Origin: Hygrophila difformis | Taxonomy: Eukaryota; Streptophyta; Magnoliopsida; Lamiales; Acanthaceae | Direction of reading: 5' to 3' | Assembly (NCBI GenBank): GCA_030278955.1 | Contig: JAOANR010000006.1 | Coordinates: 52,232,915 to 52,296,914 of the forward strand | DNA: 64,000 bases | Program-made: the position numbers and the translations under genes | The notes under the pieces: generated by a model | Told to the model about the DNA's origin: nothing | Seen by the model: the letters and a program-made list of their open reading frames with translations, nothing else | Database searches by the model: none | Shown: positions 33,691 to 47,000 of the stretch, one piece after another | Layout: each line of letters starts with the position of its first letter | How positions within the stretch are numbered: the first letter of the stretch is position 1

Positions 33691-35322
33691 ATACTGATCG
33701 TCCCCGAGCAGTCAGAGTCAATGTTCTAAAGAACACGGACTCTGCATATTCAATTCATTTTCGTGGCTTCATAAATCATATTCTTTTTAGATTGGGATAA
33801 GACAATAAAAAACTACAAGTGTTAAATTCCCTTGATTGCAGTGTTTAATAAAATGATACTTGCTCACTACATCGGGCCTACAAATCAAACATTATCATCG
33901 ACCCTTCATGAATATCAAATTTGAAAAATGCAAGGGTTAAAAATTAGAATTAAAGTGTGACACGAACATATTTGCAATCGAACAGAGCCTCACATATAAG
34001 AGAATCGGAAAATTCACTCATTCTCAAATGGGGTTTAATTAAAAACGCTCAAAATCCATTTTAATTAAATTATCCCATAAGCTTGCAATCAGACCAACTC
34101 GCCACCTGCTCACTTCCTCAAATCGAGATCATGAGGTCTTATTTAAGGGTTGTAATGGGGCATACGGTTGTAACATTTGGTATGGAAGGGAATTATTGGG
34201 CTAATAAGTGGCAAGAATTAACATTATCTAACATGGCATTATTTATTTAAAATTTTATGATCATCATTATTTTTCTTTCTTTTGTTTTTCTTTACTATTG
34301 CATGACATCAGACTAAGTCTAATTTGCTTTGTCATTTGCAATTTATTTGTGTTGAATGGAATTCAACTTCATTTTTTTTGAATCGGTTTATAGCTTACCG
34401 ATTAATACATTTTTTATGATCACAAATCTAATGCCTTGATAAAATTTATTCTTGCACACTTGGGTTTGAATATCTTGGTCTTTTTGTAGGCTAAGGAAAA
34501 TATAGTGGGTTTCAAAAAAAAATTAGGCTTAAAGGCTCAAGGTGGATAATCCTAAAGGGAAAATATTTTTGGGTTTGGATTTCAAACGAAGGCCAAAATT
34601 TGGGTTTTCTAAGTGCCTCGATCATATGCTCAATTTCGGGAATATGGCATAGTCTTGAATCGGTCCCAATTGCAAGTTCTAGTTTCCTTTAATCAAAATG
34701 ATTCACACATCAAAGAATTTAAATGAGTAAAAGTGACTCATGGCTCAAACCTCACAAGGTTGGATTGATTCGTGTCATACAATATTCTCAAATTTAATCA
34801 AAGCTTAATCCCAACACTTTATTCAATCAAAATCTCTAACATGCAGATTTATTACCCAATAAGCTGATTGCATCATTAAATTTTTATAGCTCAAAACCTT
34901 AGGAATTCATTTCATGCATGTTCTTAATTATATTATCCCAATTTAAAAGTTTGAAAATTTAATCACAAGCCTAAATTCAACATGTGAATTTAGAGCAAGT
35001 TTATGCATATTTTTGCTGGTTAATTAATTTAAAGCAGTAAAAAGGCACTGCTGACATACGGAGTATGTCAACAACATATTTTTGGCCTGATAGTCACTTA
35101 TTCATCTTGGACTGTCAGACATCTTTTCAAGAATAGGAATTGTTTGGACCTCAAAACGAAGTTCCATTCGTGGAAAGCAATAAATTACATTAATTTCAAG
35201 GAATTCCTATGCAGTTAGTGTGAACCTGCATGCAAAGAAGGAGATCCCTTATATGATGCCTACACTAGGGCTTAAAAAGGACTAGAGCATACTAGGATTC
35301 ATCTCTCCTTCCTTCTTCTTTC
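33691..35322 (-). other. Athila internal 3' region, no gene recognised
   Basis: This AT-rich sequence lies between the F-box-like segment and the 3' LTR. Stops occur in all frames. It begins next to the LTR with the polypurine-like AAATGTGAGGATGTTG (minus strand). Confidence 0.5.
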
Positions 35323-35990
35323 TCAGAACATGTATCTGAGCCAGTGGATGTAGCTGGTCAGATCACAGCGTAGGCACCAGCCATTATGGTCTCTCAGGGG
35401 TTCATGCATCCTTCTGCAGAAGACTCGGGGTGGTTGCCCTGCAAACAAGTAGGGGGCATGATTGTCTGCCATCCATGAGAGAGTGTTGGTAGACGTGTAG
35501 TTGAAGACCTCTCGATCGGTCACCATTCTTTCTATCATTGCGATCCCCTGATTGACCTGGCCTTCATCCATTTTGCTCATAAGCATCAATCCACGGGTGA
35601 AGATAGACGCTTTGTGATTGTCCTCAATGCCTGGCCGCAACAGTTCGCAGGCTTGCTCTTCATCCCCTTCTGTGAATGCCAGGAGTGCTGGAACAATTCG
35701 GAGGTTGAAGTTTCCAGCCTCAGTGCACGTGTTCAGGAATCTCTCCTTCTGTCGCCGTATCCTCCCCTGCCACTGCCTCACCCTAGCCGTATCCAACTCG
35801 CATCGCTTGTAAACGATGGCGAGGTTTCCTGCGTTTCTAAGCTTCCGGCATGTTTCTTATGTAGTGAACACTTCCCTGATCTCATCCTCTCCTATTCTGG
35901 AGAGGATCTCACCTAGGAGCTCGTCTGGCACGTCCAGCAGATGGGTTCCTCCGGGCACTGGGTCTGGGATTGGAAGATTTCCCCTGAAAG
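35323..35990 (-). pseudogene. F-box-like coding segment carried by the Athila element
   Basis: A minus-strand frame reads NLPIPDPVPGGTHLLD, then VPDELLGEILSRIGEDEI, which is an F-box-like start. After a TAA (35857-35859) it continues ETCRKLRNAGNLAIVYKRCE and 157 open codons (35796-35323). The latter contain EAGNFNLRIVPALLAFTEGD and HKASIFTRGLMLMS, the helix-pair layout seen in plant F-box proteins of the At2g35280 type. The tail is Cys-containing (FCRRMHEP, WCLRCDL). A TTTCAG acceptor-like sequence precedes it (35984-35989). F-box proteins link substrates to SCF ubiquitin ligases. The segment lies in element sense between pol and the 3' LTR, where Athila relatives carry an env-like gene. Host capture is an inference. 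Confidence 0.6.
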
Positions 35991-36050
35991 GATAAGAAGC
36001 GATGAATCCAATTTTTATAATTTCCTCCGAAGTTGTTCAAGTTTAGAAAC

Positions 36051-36088
36051 CAACATCCTCACATTTAGAGTTTTGCTCTAAATGTGAG
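36051..36088. repeat. inverted repeat next to a duplicated polypurine tract
   Basis: CTCACATTTAGAG (36058-36070) and CTCTAAATGTGAG (36076-36088) form a perfect 13-bp stem with a TTTTG loop. The left arm overlaps the CAACATCCTCACATTTA word (36051-36067) that also borders the LTR at 33674. Confidence 0.85.
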
Positions 36089-37310
36089 ATTATTAAGTTT
36101 CTGACTTGAACTTAGTATAAAGCATATGTAAAATAAATTTTTGTGAAGAGATAGGGGTCATTGGGCCCCTATATATTTTTAATGGGCCATCGGGCCCAAA
36201 AGTTTGATTTTCCACTATTATTATTAAACAAGTCCGAGACACTTGTTGAGAATGGGATGAGATGGATGGAAGAGGTGGAATGCTCGAATTTTGGAATGTG
36301 CAGTGGAGGCGTGGCGCAATGGATTTGCTATTTTTGGATCGTTTGGACTGTATCGGACAGTTGAAACATCCCCAAGAAATTTGCAAACACTATTTTTTAA
36401 TTTTAAAGGGTTGACTTGTTTTATTAAGAAAAGTGGGGTGTGAGTGGTCCCATTTGGATTTCTGAAAGGGATAGCAGTTGGGTGACAAAGATACTGCTAT
36501 TTACTCACACTATAGTTCCATTGGGAACAAAAAGATCACAAGCCAATCTAAACCTATCAACCATTTTTGTCTTTTTCCAAACGGTCACCCCTTTTTGAAA
36601 AGTGGAAGTCTCCCATTGGGTGTTTGTACTATGTTTCCATAAACAAACAATCATTTATTCCCACAAGATTGTAACATGTGGAAACAAATATACCCAAAAA
36701 GATCTTCCACTTGAATGCCTCAAACCAACACTGCAGAAGCATTAATTTAAAATCAAAAGCAAAATTGAAGAAAAAAGTCACACACAACCCTAGAACTCAA
36801 GAACAGAAGAACCAATAACATCATGGTGCTCAAAGTAACACCCCAACATTCATCGGTTTGTTCTTTCAAGTTTTAAACTTCCCAAAATCTTAACTCATGA
36901 CAGTTTTAAAATGGGTTTTTTAAGGATCCAAAAAGATCTCAAAACAATGCTCAAAATCGAGAACACTTAAAACCTTAAAAACAGAAAAACCAAGTGCACA
37001 GCAAACTACATTATGTTCTTCTCTAAACCAAATAAAAGAAACAAAGGAACAAGGAAGATGGGAAGAGCCATGAACAGGAGGAAAAGTGGGTTTCTACCCT
37101 GCCCTCCATGGTTCAGGTCGAGGTAAGGGTCCCAGATTTGGAAGGATCCTGTAGAATCGGTCCATAGTTTCCCCTTGAAAAAGGAGTGGTTGAGTGCGAA
37201 AAACACGGTGGTGTTCGTTCGGTAGAGAGAAGAGGGAACAGGAGAAGATGAAAAGATGAAGGTTGGATGAAACTGATGTGAGTGCAGGGAAAGGAGGTGA
37301 GGAGGGGGGG
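36089..37310 (-). other. Athila internal untranslated region
   Basis: I see no supported gene. Open frames on both strands are short and lack domains. A poly-G run lies at about 37303-37316. Confidence 0.5.
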
Positions 37311-37324
37311 GGGGGGTATAAATA

Positions 37325-37640
37325 CTGAAAAAGCTGGTCGCGGAACCCAGACCGTGTCGCGCAACAGGGTTTCTGGACCGGGGCATAGCGACATTAGACA
37401 TGTCGCGGAATTGGAGTCCGGTCGCGGAGCCATGGTTTGCGACAGGAGTTTCGCGACCGAGTTCTGGCAGGGAAAAGTTAACGGGGAATGGTGTCGCGGA
37501 ATGGAAGGCCGGTCGCGGACCCATGGACTGCGACAGGGGTTCCGCGACATTGTTCGAAAGAGTAATAAGTGCGACTGTGTCGCGGGACAAGGTCGCGGAG
37601 CATTGCTTCGCGACACAGTAGTTGCTTCGCGACATGAAAT
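37325..37640. repeat. hairpin cluster in Athila internal DNA
   Basis: GTCGCGGA and TCCGCGAC-like words recur about every 25-40 bp, with pairs near 37403-37440, 37492-37545 and 37578-37632. This is the LTR motif family, here outside the LTRs and downstream of pol in element sense. It keeps several overlapping frames open artificially. Confidence 0.8.
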
Positions 37641-37959
37641 TTTTGAATTTTCAAATTTTTCTTGAACTGGACCCGAATGTGATGTTGGGCTTGAGTTCAT
37701 TTTATTTGATTTGGGCCTGAATAAATTCAGTCCAAATAAAATTCAAAAACATACTGGGCTGAAATTAAAGAAGGATCCACTTGCACAAATTAGGTTGGGT
37801 TAATTCCATTTGTTTGCAAAAATTATTCCGGATTTAAATTGCTTCAATTTCCGGAAATATTTAATTGATTTTTGGGTACTCTCCTGTTATGAGAATAGTA
37901 TACTATAAGATTATATATATATGTATATAAACTGAAATTTTTGTTTTCAATGCTATTTC

Positions 37960-40900
37960 TTATTGGGTGTAAGCCGGGTCTGCCACTGCTTGGCTTTCTT
38001 TCTCCGGATCGAACTGTTCGAGGTACTCCTTTAACCGATGTCCATTCACCACTATGTTGCCCTTGTCAGTTCGGATCCTGACGGCTCCATTTTGAAACAC
38101 TTCTAGCACTTCATGTGGTCCTTCCCATCTGGATTTAAGCTTTCCAGGGAACAGCTTCAACCTAGAATTGAACAATAATACATTTTGACCAACATAGAAA
38201 TGCTTAGGCTTAATCCTGCGATCGTGCAACTTCTGGGTCCGCTCCTTATAAATTCAAGAGCTTTCATAAGCTAGCGCTCGTATTTCCTCAATTTCATTGA
38301 GGTCCAACTTACGTTTGCTCTGAGCAACTTTCGGATCGAAGTTGAGCGTTCTGACGGCCCAGTAAGCTTTATGCTCTAACTCTACGGGCAAATGACAGGC
38401 TTTTCCAAAGACAAGTCTGTAAGGGGACATCCCAATGGGAGTCTTATAAGCTGCGCGGTATGCCCAAAGAGCATCATTGAGCTTGCGTGCCCAATCCTTA
38501 CGGGTTATCCCGACAGTGGCTTCGAGTATGTGTTTGATCTCGCGATTTGATATTTCGACTTGACCACTAGTCTGGGGATGGTAAGGCATGCCTATCTTAT
38601 GGAGGATCCCATTTTTACTCATTAAAGTTTCAAAAGCTTTATTAATAAAGTGTGTTCCTCCATCAGATATCACCACCTTAGGTATGCCAAATCTACTAAA
38701 AATGTTGTTCTTGAGGAACTTGATGACTTGGCTACCATCATTGGTCGGTAATGCGACAGCCTCAACCCATTTGGACACGTAATCGACAGCCACCAAGATA
38801 TAGTAGTTTCCACCGGATGGTGGGAACGGTCCCATGAAGTCAATGCCCCATACATCGAAAATCTCAAGTGTTAGAATTCCTTTTTGAGGCATCTCATCCC
38901 TCTTGGAGAGGTTTCCTAATCTTTGCCATTTGTCGCAACCTTTCACAAATGCCCTGCAATACTCATAGATGTGAGGCCAATAAAATCCACACTCGAGGAC
39001 CTTATGGGCCGTTCGAGCGGGACCATGGTGACCTCCATATTCTGATTCATGGCATTTTCTGACAATTTGATAGGCTTCATGCTCGGTCACACATCGCCTG
39101 ATTATTGAATCGGCGCAGTGTTTGAAGAGATAAGGTTCTTCCCAGAAGTAGTTTAATACATCTCGGTTGAACTTATTCTTCTGATGATAGTTCGAAAACT
39201 GTGGGGTTATTCCGCATGCCAAGAAGTTAGCGATGTCGGAAAACCATGGACAAGCTTGATTATGCAGATGCAACGCGAACAACTGTTCCTCCGGAAACTC
39301 TTCATTAACGGCTTTTTCCTTTTTATCATTATCTAATCGAGATAAGTGGTCAGAAGCACCATTATCTCGACCTCGCCTATCTTTTATTATGATGTCGAAT
39401 TCTTGCAACAGAAGTACCCACCTGATTAATCGAGGTTTGGCATCTTGTTTGCTAAACAAGTATCTCAATGCAGAATGATCGGTGTATACTATAGTCTTCG
39501 TACCTATGAGGTACTGTCTGAATTTATCAAACGCGAAGATTACAGCATACATCTCTTTCTCCATTGTGGTGTAATTAACTTGGGCCTCATTCAGGGCATG
39601 ACTTGCGTAATGAATTACGCAATGTCTCCCGTCCTTATGCTGCCCGAGTACTGCACCTACGGCGAGGTCACTAGCATCGCACATTACCTCGAAAGGTATT
39701 GACCAATCGGGTGGTTGCACTATCGGTGCAGAAACCAACATCTTTTTTAGCGTGTCAAAGGCTTGGACACACGCTTCATTTATTAAGAACGGATTTTCTT
39801 TACAAAGTAGATTAGTGAGCGGCTTGGCAATTTTAGAGAAATCCTTAATGAATCTCCGGTAAAAACCGGCATGCCCTAAGAAGCTCCTAACTGATTTGAT
39901 CGAGTTAGGAAGAGGGAGATTGGAAATGATAGAAACTTTGGCTGGATCAACTTCAATACCTGCACGAGAAATGCGATGACCTAACACTCTGCCCTCAGTG
40001 ACCATAAAATGGCACTTTTCCCAATTTAAAACCAGGTTAGTGTCCTCACACCTCTTTAAAATCTTAGCAAGATTAGTCAAACATTCATCAAACGTATCTC
40101 CATATACAGAGAAGTCATCCATGAAGACCTCAATGCATTTTTCGATAAATTCAGAGAATATAGACATCATGCATCTTTGAAAAGTAGCAGGTGCATTGCA
40201 AAGACCGAAAGGCATGCGCCTGTAGGCAAAAGTGCCATAAGGGCAAGTAAAAGTTGTTTTCTCATGGTCTTCGCTTGAAATAACAATCTGATTATACCCA
40301 GAATAACCGTCCAAAAAGCAATAAAATTCTCTCCCTGCCAACCTCTCAAGCATTTGATCAATAAATGGCAATGGAAAATGGTCCTTGCGGGTGGCCTCAT
40401 TCAGCTTCCGGTAGTCGATGCAAACTCTCCATCCGGTCACTGGCCTGGTTGCAACCTCTTCTCCTTGCTCATTCTGAGTTATGCACATCCCTCCTCGTTT
40501 TGGTACGACCTGCACTGGGCTAACCCATTTGCTGTCAGATATAGGATAGATTATACCAGCATCTAAGAGCTTGATAACCTCCTTTCTTACCACTTCTTGC
40601 ATGAGGGGGTTCAAACGCCTCTGAGGTTGACGGGAGGGTTTATACTCTTCTTCCATCAAAATCCTGTGCATGCAAATAGAAGGGCTTATTCCTTTTATAT
40701 CAGAAATGGTCCAACCTATTGCATGTACATGTTTCTTGAGAACGACCACCAGAGCATTTTCTTGCTCTTGGGAGAGCTTAGCCGAAACAATCATAGGTAA
40801 TTTTTTATGTTCTGCGAGAAACGCGTACTTGAGATGATCGGGTAATGTTTTAAGTTCAAGCTCTGGTGGGCATTCAACGGAAGGGAGTAATTTGCGAGAA

Positions 40901-43900
40901 TTGGGTAGTGGGAGATCAGATTTACCTTCGGGATCCTGCGTCAGTACAAGATCCCCTTCTTCCTCTTCGGTGCCATCATTCTCCTGTGCAGTGAAATCAG
41001 CTCCGTCATATGCTTCAAGGTCCCCGGACTCGGGATCCTCAAATTGGACGGCGCTGCACTGTTCCTTTGGCTCAGCACCAGCAGGCATCAGTACCTGCTT
41101 TGAAGGTTCATACAACATCATTTCGTCATTGTTTCCAGAGTCTATCTCTTTCCTAACTATTACATCATCAAAAGAAAAACAAGAACTGTCGTTCGGGAAT
41201 CTCTGCAGTTGCTCCATGTCGAAGATGACTTCATCCCCATCAACGCGGAGTGTCACCCTTCCGGACTTAGCATCAATCAGTGCTCCGCCTGTGGCCAAGA
41301 ACGGCCTGCCTAAGATGAGAGGCATGTCGGAGTCCTCCTCGATGTCCAGAATGATGAAATCCACTGGGAACAGAGTACTGCCTGCTTTGATTATCACATC
41401 TTTGAAGATTCCGATTGGCTTTGTAATTGACCTATCTGCAAGCTGGAGCCTCATCTTGACAGGTTTCACCACTCCAAGCTTAAGACGTTTAACCATGGTT
41501 AGTGGCATAACGTTAATGCTGGAGCCGAGGTCACACAGTCCTTTTCCGGCGTTGTTCTGGCCAATCCGAATCGGCAGTGTATAGCATCCGGGGTCCTCTT
41601 TCTTTTTTGGCAGCTTTTTCTGAATGATTGCACTGCAGGTGCTGTTAAGTACCACCAATTCGTCCTGCTCAACCTGTCTCTTTCCTGAAATCATTTCTTT
41701 CAAGAACTTAGCATAGACTGGCATTTCAGAGATCATTTCAATCAAAGGAATGGTAATCTCAACATCCCGCAGTCTTTTCAGAAATTTTTCAAACTTCAGA
41801 TCTTGTTGCTTATTTTTATGTCTAGCCGGGTAAGGAACTCTAGGCATGAACTTGCTTTTGTTATCACGTTTTGGTGGTAGATGGTTAGAGGTTGTACCTT
41901 CACCATTACCGTTTTCTGTTTCTGCCGTTCTTTTTGCAGCGTCAGTCTGCTGTTCGGCTTCCTTTTGTTCATCCATTGCTTCCTCATCAGCATTGTCAAT
42001 AGCATCATCATCTTCCTCATGAGTGTTTCCAGCATCCGCTCCCCTTGGTCCAGCCAGTGTCTTCCCAGATTTCAAGGTTATTGCTTTGCATTGCGTGTTC
42101 TTTTCCGCAGTGCTTGGCAATGTCCCTTTATCCCTTTTATGCATTTCATTAGCCATCTGAGTGACTTGGGTCTCCACATTTCTGATAGAGGCCTGTAGCT
42201 GAGTATTGATCTCCTTCTGGCTAGTGATAAAATCAGTCATCAAATTCTCTAGCCTTGAAGGGGGCTTTTGATTTTGATTCTGATTTGGGTTTTCGTTCCA
42301 TTGGCCTTGGTTCAGAATGAATTGAGGTTGGAAGTTTTGGGGCTGAAAGTTTTGGAAGTTCTGGGCAGGCTGTTGGAAATTTTGAGGGGGTCTCTGTTGG
42401 ATCTGGGGTTGGAAACCTGGGTTCTGAAAATTCTGTCCCCTGTTCTGATTGAATCCTTGGTTCTGCTGAGGATTGAATTGCTGCTGTTGTGGTTTGTTCA
42501 AGAGGTGGGAGTTGAGGGCATTGTTGTTTGAGTAAGACAAGTTTGGGTGTCTATTTGGGAAAGCCCCTGCAAAGTTACAGCTTTCAGCTGTAATCTGTTC
42601 ACATGTATCAGTTGCGTGAGCACCTTGACACAGTCCACAAATTACATCTGTTTGCTGTCCTTGAGTAGAGCTCCCAGGTCCCTGATTAACAGACAATGCT
42701 GCCACCTGCTCTTGCAGCTTTTCAATATCTGATCTCTCTGTTGTACCTACAGCACACAAACCACGAGGGGGAGGGGAATTAACATCATCAGTAAGAACAG
42801 ATCTGTTTACACTCATTGCTTCAATCTTGGCCCATGCTTGATCCATTGGAATGTATAGCAGGTGTTGACCGCCGGCAGCATCAAGCATGTTCTTCCATGC
42901 TGGGGTCAAACCGCTATAGAACTTTCTCAATTTCTCCCAATCATGGAAACCATGCTGGGGGCATTTCCTGAGCAAGTTGAAGAACCGTTCCTTTGCGTCA
43001 TACAGGGATTCGTCTGGCTTCATCTTGAATTCCGCAATCTTAGAGCGACATTCATCCACCTTGGATTCCGGGAAGTACTTCGTCAGGAAATTTCTGATCA
43101 CGTCCTCCCATGTAGACTTCTGGTTCACGGGCAGTGATTTATACCATGTTCGTGCTCCGCTAGTGAGAGAGAAAGGAAACAGCCTTAATCGAATGGTGTT
43201 AGCAGATACATTCTGGTTCTTGATAGTATCACACAATTCTAGGAAAGTCTGCAAATGATCATGGGGATCTTCATGACTTGCTCTTGCGAACTGGTTGCTC
43301 TGAACAAAATTGATGAGGGCCGGCTTCAATTCGAAATTCCTGGCCAAGAATGGAGCTTGTCCAGGAATGTTCAAATATGGCTCCAAGATTGGTTGCATGT
43401 AATCAGCGGCTGCTGCTTGTTGATTGTTCTCAACCCCTCCTTGATACTGCTATGGGTAGTAGTTCTGATGCATATAGTAGTTCCTCGAATCATTAAAGTC
43501 ATTAGGATTTGGGGGATTTTGATGAGGATTCTGGTACTGCTGATTTTGCTGGTTTTGGAAGTTTTGGTGGTTCTGGTTATTTGGTGGGTTTTGAGGGTTC
43601 GGGTTGGGAGGAGGTGCCTCGAAGTGTTGCTGTTCAATGTTTGGTGGGTTCCCACCTCCCTGTATGATCTGAGGAGGGGGATCATCCAAATCATCGTTAT
43701 CAGCATCCTCGGGGTCTTCCTCGATGTTGTGAAGTGGTGGATTGGGTGGGATGATTGGAGGAAGGTCAGGGTTGGTCATATCAGAGATGTCACTGCTCGT
43801 GCTTGGTGAAAGTAGTGCCTGTCTTTCCCGTTCCCGTCTTCGTTTAGTCTCCGCCCTAAGACGTCGAGCTGTCTTTTCTATCTCTGCGTTGTACGGGATT

Positions 43901-43929
43901 TCGGCTGGCGTCTGCTTCCTCCTTTGCAT
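37960..43929 (-). pseudogene. Athila gag-pol polyprotein, two in-frame stops
   Basis: One minus-strand frame of about 1990 codons starts at 43929 (MQRRKQTPAEIPYNAEIEK). A TAG interrupts at 43450-43452 and a TGA at 38254-38256. The order is a Pro/Asn/Gln-rich N-terminus, then the gag core ([29 protein letters not shown]) with a [13 protein letters not shown] motif. An Asn/Gln-rich stretch and an aspartic protease ([12 protein letters not shown]) follow. Next come reverse transcriptase ([22 protein letters not shown], FMDDFSVYG), RNase H ([17 protein letters not shown]) and integrase ([30 protein letters not shown]). The tail after the TGA ([14 protein letters not shown]) is the usual C-terminal integrase part. 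In the integrase zinc finger the second Cys of CxxC is Trp (GCDKWQRLG, 38926-38928). Both stops can arise from C-to-T changes. Confidence 0.95.
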
Positions 43930-44070
43930 AGAACAACGGCTTCAATAATGACGGTACCTGCACATTCCCCAGGTTAGAATCGGTTTCGGGGGGTGAATAT
44001 TTGTATTTATATGTATAAGCTAACTAGGAGCAATGAGGAATGTAATTCTCTAATAAAACGGCGCTGCATC
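43930..44070 (-). other. Athila leader between primer site and gag
   Basis: A short leader with no coding features precedes the gag ATG at 43929. Confidence 0.5.
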
Positions 44071-44089
44071 CTCCCCGGCAACGGCGCCA
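44071..44089 (-). promoter_or_regulatory. Athila primer-binding site
   Basis: TGGCGCCGTTGCCGGGGAG starts directly at the LTR end. It is the conserved Athila/plant gypsy primer site, usually described as tRNA-Asp type. Confidence 0.9.
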
Positions 44090-47000
44090 TGAAACTTTTG
44101 ACAATTTCCCACACGAGTATTTTCTAGAATAGAAGTATGAATTAATCCCGGTTCTGATTTTATTTAATGAAAATCGATTTATGAAGATGGAGTTGGGATT
44201 AGGGATATATTTATAGGTTGTCACGTTTTTATTACTCGTGTTAAGAAACTGTGGCCCGAAAGCGCACGGTGTCAAAAATTGCAGTAATTTATAGTAAGAC
44301 CGGATCGTTCACTGGAGGATGTGCGATAGAAGCAGGGCCCACGTCGTTTTACTAGATTTTCCATTCGTATTGCTTCAATTGGTTTGAAAAGTGGTTAACA
44401 TCTACTAACATGAATTTAAATGAGAGTACGAAAGCACTTAAATCTATTCTACAAAGCGTGTAAATTCTATTCTAGAAGGCGGGTAAAATTATTCTAAGAA
44501 TGCGATAAATACTATCTATGAAAGCAGTGAGAATTTACACTATGCTAGCTATGAAGCTGATTCACAGTGTGGACAGAAGGGACAGGAAGAAAAGAATAAA
44601 AATTGGACAAGATTTAGATAAGGCATAGATAAACTTCCATTTTTATACACAGATCCTTGCTCGGGATAATCCTGTCAGATAGCTAATTCTCATGCTCTCA
44701 ATACTGCGTTCCCTTTAACAGACAGGTACTTACAGCATGAGTTTACATGTTCTTAAGACCGCAAATTCTAAGATACCACAGATTTGTAACTGCCCCGGCC
44801 AGGGTATGTTATTTCATCTGTGGTGGATGAGCAACACCTGACAAATCATTTATTGAAGTGCCAGGTACTACTATCATTCTCCCATGTCACACCCAAAGAT
44901 TCTAATTAAGCCTGAACTATCCCTTAACTATCAATCCTAGTAGCAGGTACGCAACTCTCAATACAACCGAGTGACCTCTAACGAAAGCATTTAAAAGAAA
45001 GCAATAAAAGAAAGCATTTAAAATCCTATCACTCGAAGGTTTTGAAGGTCTGACCCTCGTAGTGAAAGACAACTCCCCATCAGGATGATGGAGTATGGAT
45101 CAAGAATTCCCGGCTCTTGGTGAACCACTCATGTGTTCACTTCCTTCCGGGTGGTTATGAGATACAAACTAATGATACGAACTAATAAATTAGTTCGTTC
45201 CGGATGCACTCACTCAGGACTCAAAAATAGGCTTTGGCAAAAGAGGATAGCAGTTGAATAAAAACTCAACCCTATCTTAGAAAATAACCAAGGCCTGGAT
45301 GATGTTCCTCTAAGATTATTTACTACACTGTATTTGAGTCCAAGTGGACCCCATCTCGGTGTAATATTTAATCTTAGATTCCCAACAAACAGCAATTTTG
45401 GAAAATAATGAATTTGAAAACCATTCCCTAAACAGGTACTAGACTCTCAATTAAAACGCAGAACCTTTCAGTCTAGATGAGACCTAATCGCTGACTCTGC
45501 TTCTAATTTTCCGAAATCAACCCTTGATAGAGTATGAATTAGTCATAACTGAAGAATTTATCCCTTACTTAGATCCGGATTTTATAAAGGAGTTTTTGTT
45601 GGAAATTTAATATGCAATATCTGTTTAAAATCTAGACTTCTATTGTCCAAGGGAAAGATCCCAAAATATTATAGACCACAATAGTATATAATATTATCAT
45701 GCATACGGATATATTGAAATGTAAAATTAACTGACCCAAAATATAGGGGCGGGTCTAGACAGAAAGTGAAACACAGATATGAAGTGGTCAGGAGACCAAA
45801 GTAATGGCAGAATAATCGGGTGGACTGTAAACATCTACTGTCCAATTTCCCAATTACTTGGATGGAGTGAATTTAGACAGGTGAAACCCTAAAATGGCAG
45901 TGTCGCTACCAGTTGGGCTTCCACTGTCTGTGAATTCAGATAAAAACCTACATGCTTCTTTTCTGCAGTGCTTATCAGCTAATGTTGACAGACATTAGCA
46001 GAATTATACTACAGATTGCAATTTGGGTTTGGAAATTAAGTTAAGGAAAATAAAACTGTATATGGATAGGAGTCAGCTGAGCAGCTATTGTAGTCCCGGA
46101 TGGACGAACCGCCAAGGCTTCCACTGACTGCCATCCATACCATGCAAAATAACAATTAGTAACTAATACCCAGAATACGAGCTAGTTATCCATGAGGGAA
46201 TACCCACCAACATTAGTCTTGATATATTCTTTACTAATTGTTACACACAATACGCAAAAGACAAAAGAAAATAAAGTAAGATAAAATAAAGAGAAGAACT
46301 TGTATGAGAGACATTGGTTTCTCATACAAGGTTGCAGAATCAATCCATAATTGATGTCTTAAATAATCCCTCCTACCATAATTAATTACAGTCCGGATTA
46401 TCTGTTTAAGGCATCATGGTTTTGTTTGTAGAAGAATGTTTTAATGACAATTGAACAAAGATCCTTTAATCATAAAAATTAATGATTTAATCATTGCTAA
46501 TTACAATCATCAATCATTTATAACTAGAGGGTTCAATTAATTAAATGATGGGAAATGGAGAATCAAAATTTTGGCAGCATAACGCCTTATATTGCAATTC
46601 TAGGGTATTACATCTCAATCCATGGAATTCAGATGTGAGTTTTTGCAATATAATGGAGGATAGAAGATCAGAATTTTTAGGGTTAAATAGAGGAGAGAAT
46701 TCTGTCGAGATACCATAAATTGTGTCATGAGCCTAGACCCGCGACATGTGTGCCTCGACATGTTTACAGAAATTTGGGCAGAGTTTCATCTTGTGTCGCT
46801 AAGCAAAAGTTGTGTCGCGGACCGTGGGTCCGCGACAGGAGTTTAGCGACACAAGATTTCTCTGGAAATTTCTAAGTGTTTGGTTCCCAGTCGCTAATCT
46901 GGAAATTGTGTCGCGGGGCATGGCTCCGCGACAGGATGTTTAGCGACTGGGTTTTCAAAATAAAAATGCAAGGTATAATTTCCTGTCTCGGAATAAAAGT

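Noticed and set aside
37006..37700. Minus- and plus-strand frames of 130-209 codons over the hairpin cluster
   Set aside because: Several overlapping frames are open at once because of the repeated GTCGCGGA motif. None has a domain.
40892..43809. Plus-strand frames opposite Athila gag-pol (for example 40892-41584, 43255-43809)
   Set aside because: They are antisense shadows of a clear polyprotein with better-supported coding on the minus strand.
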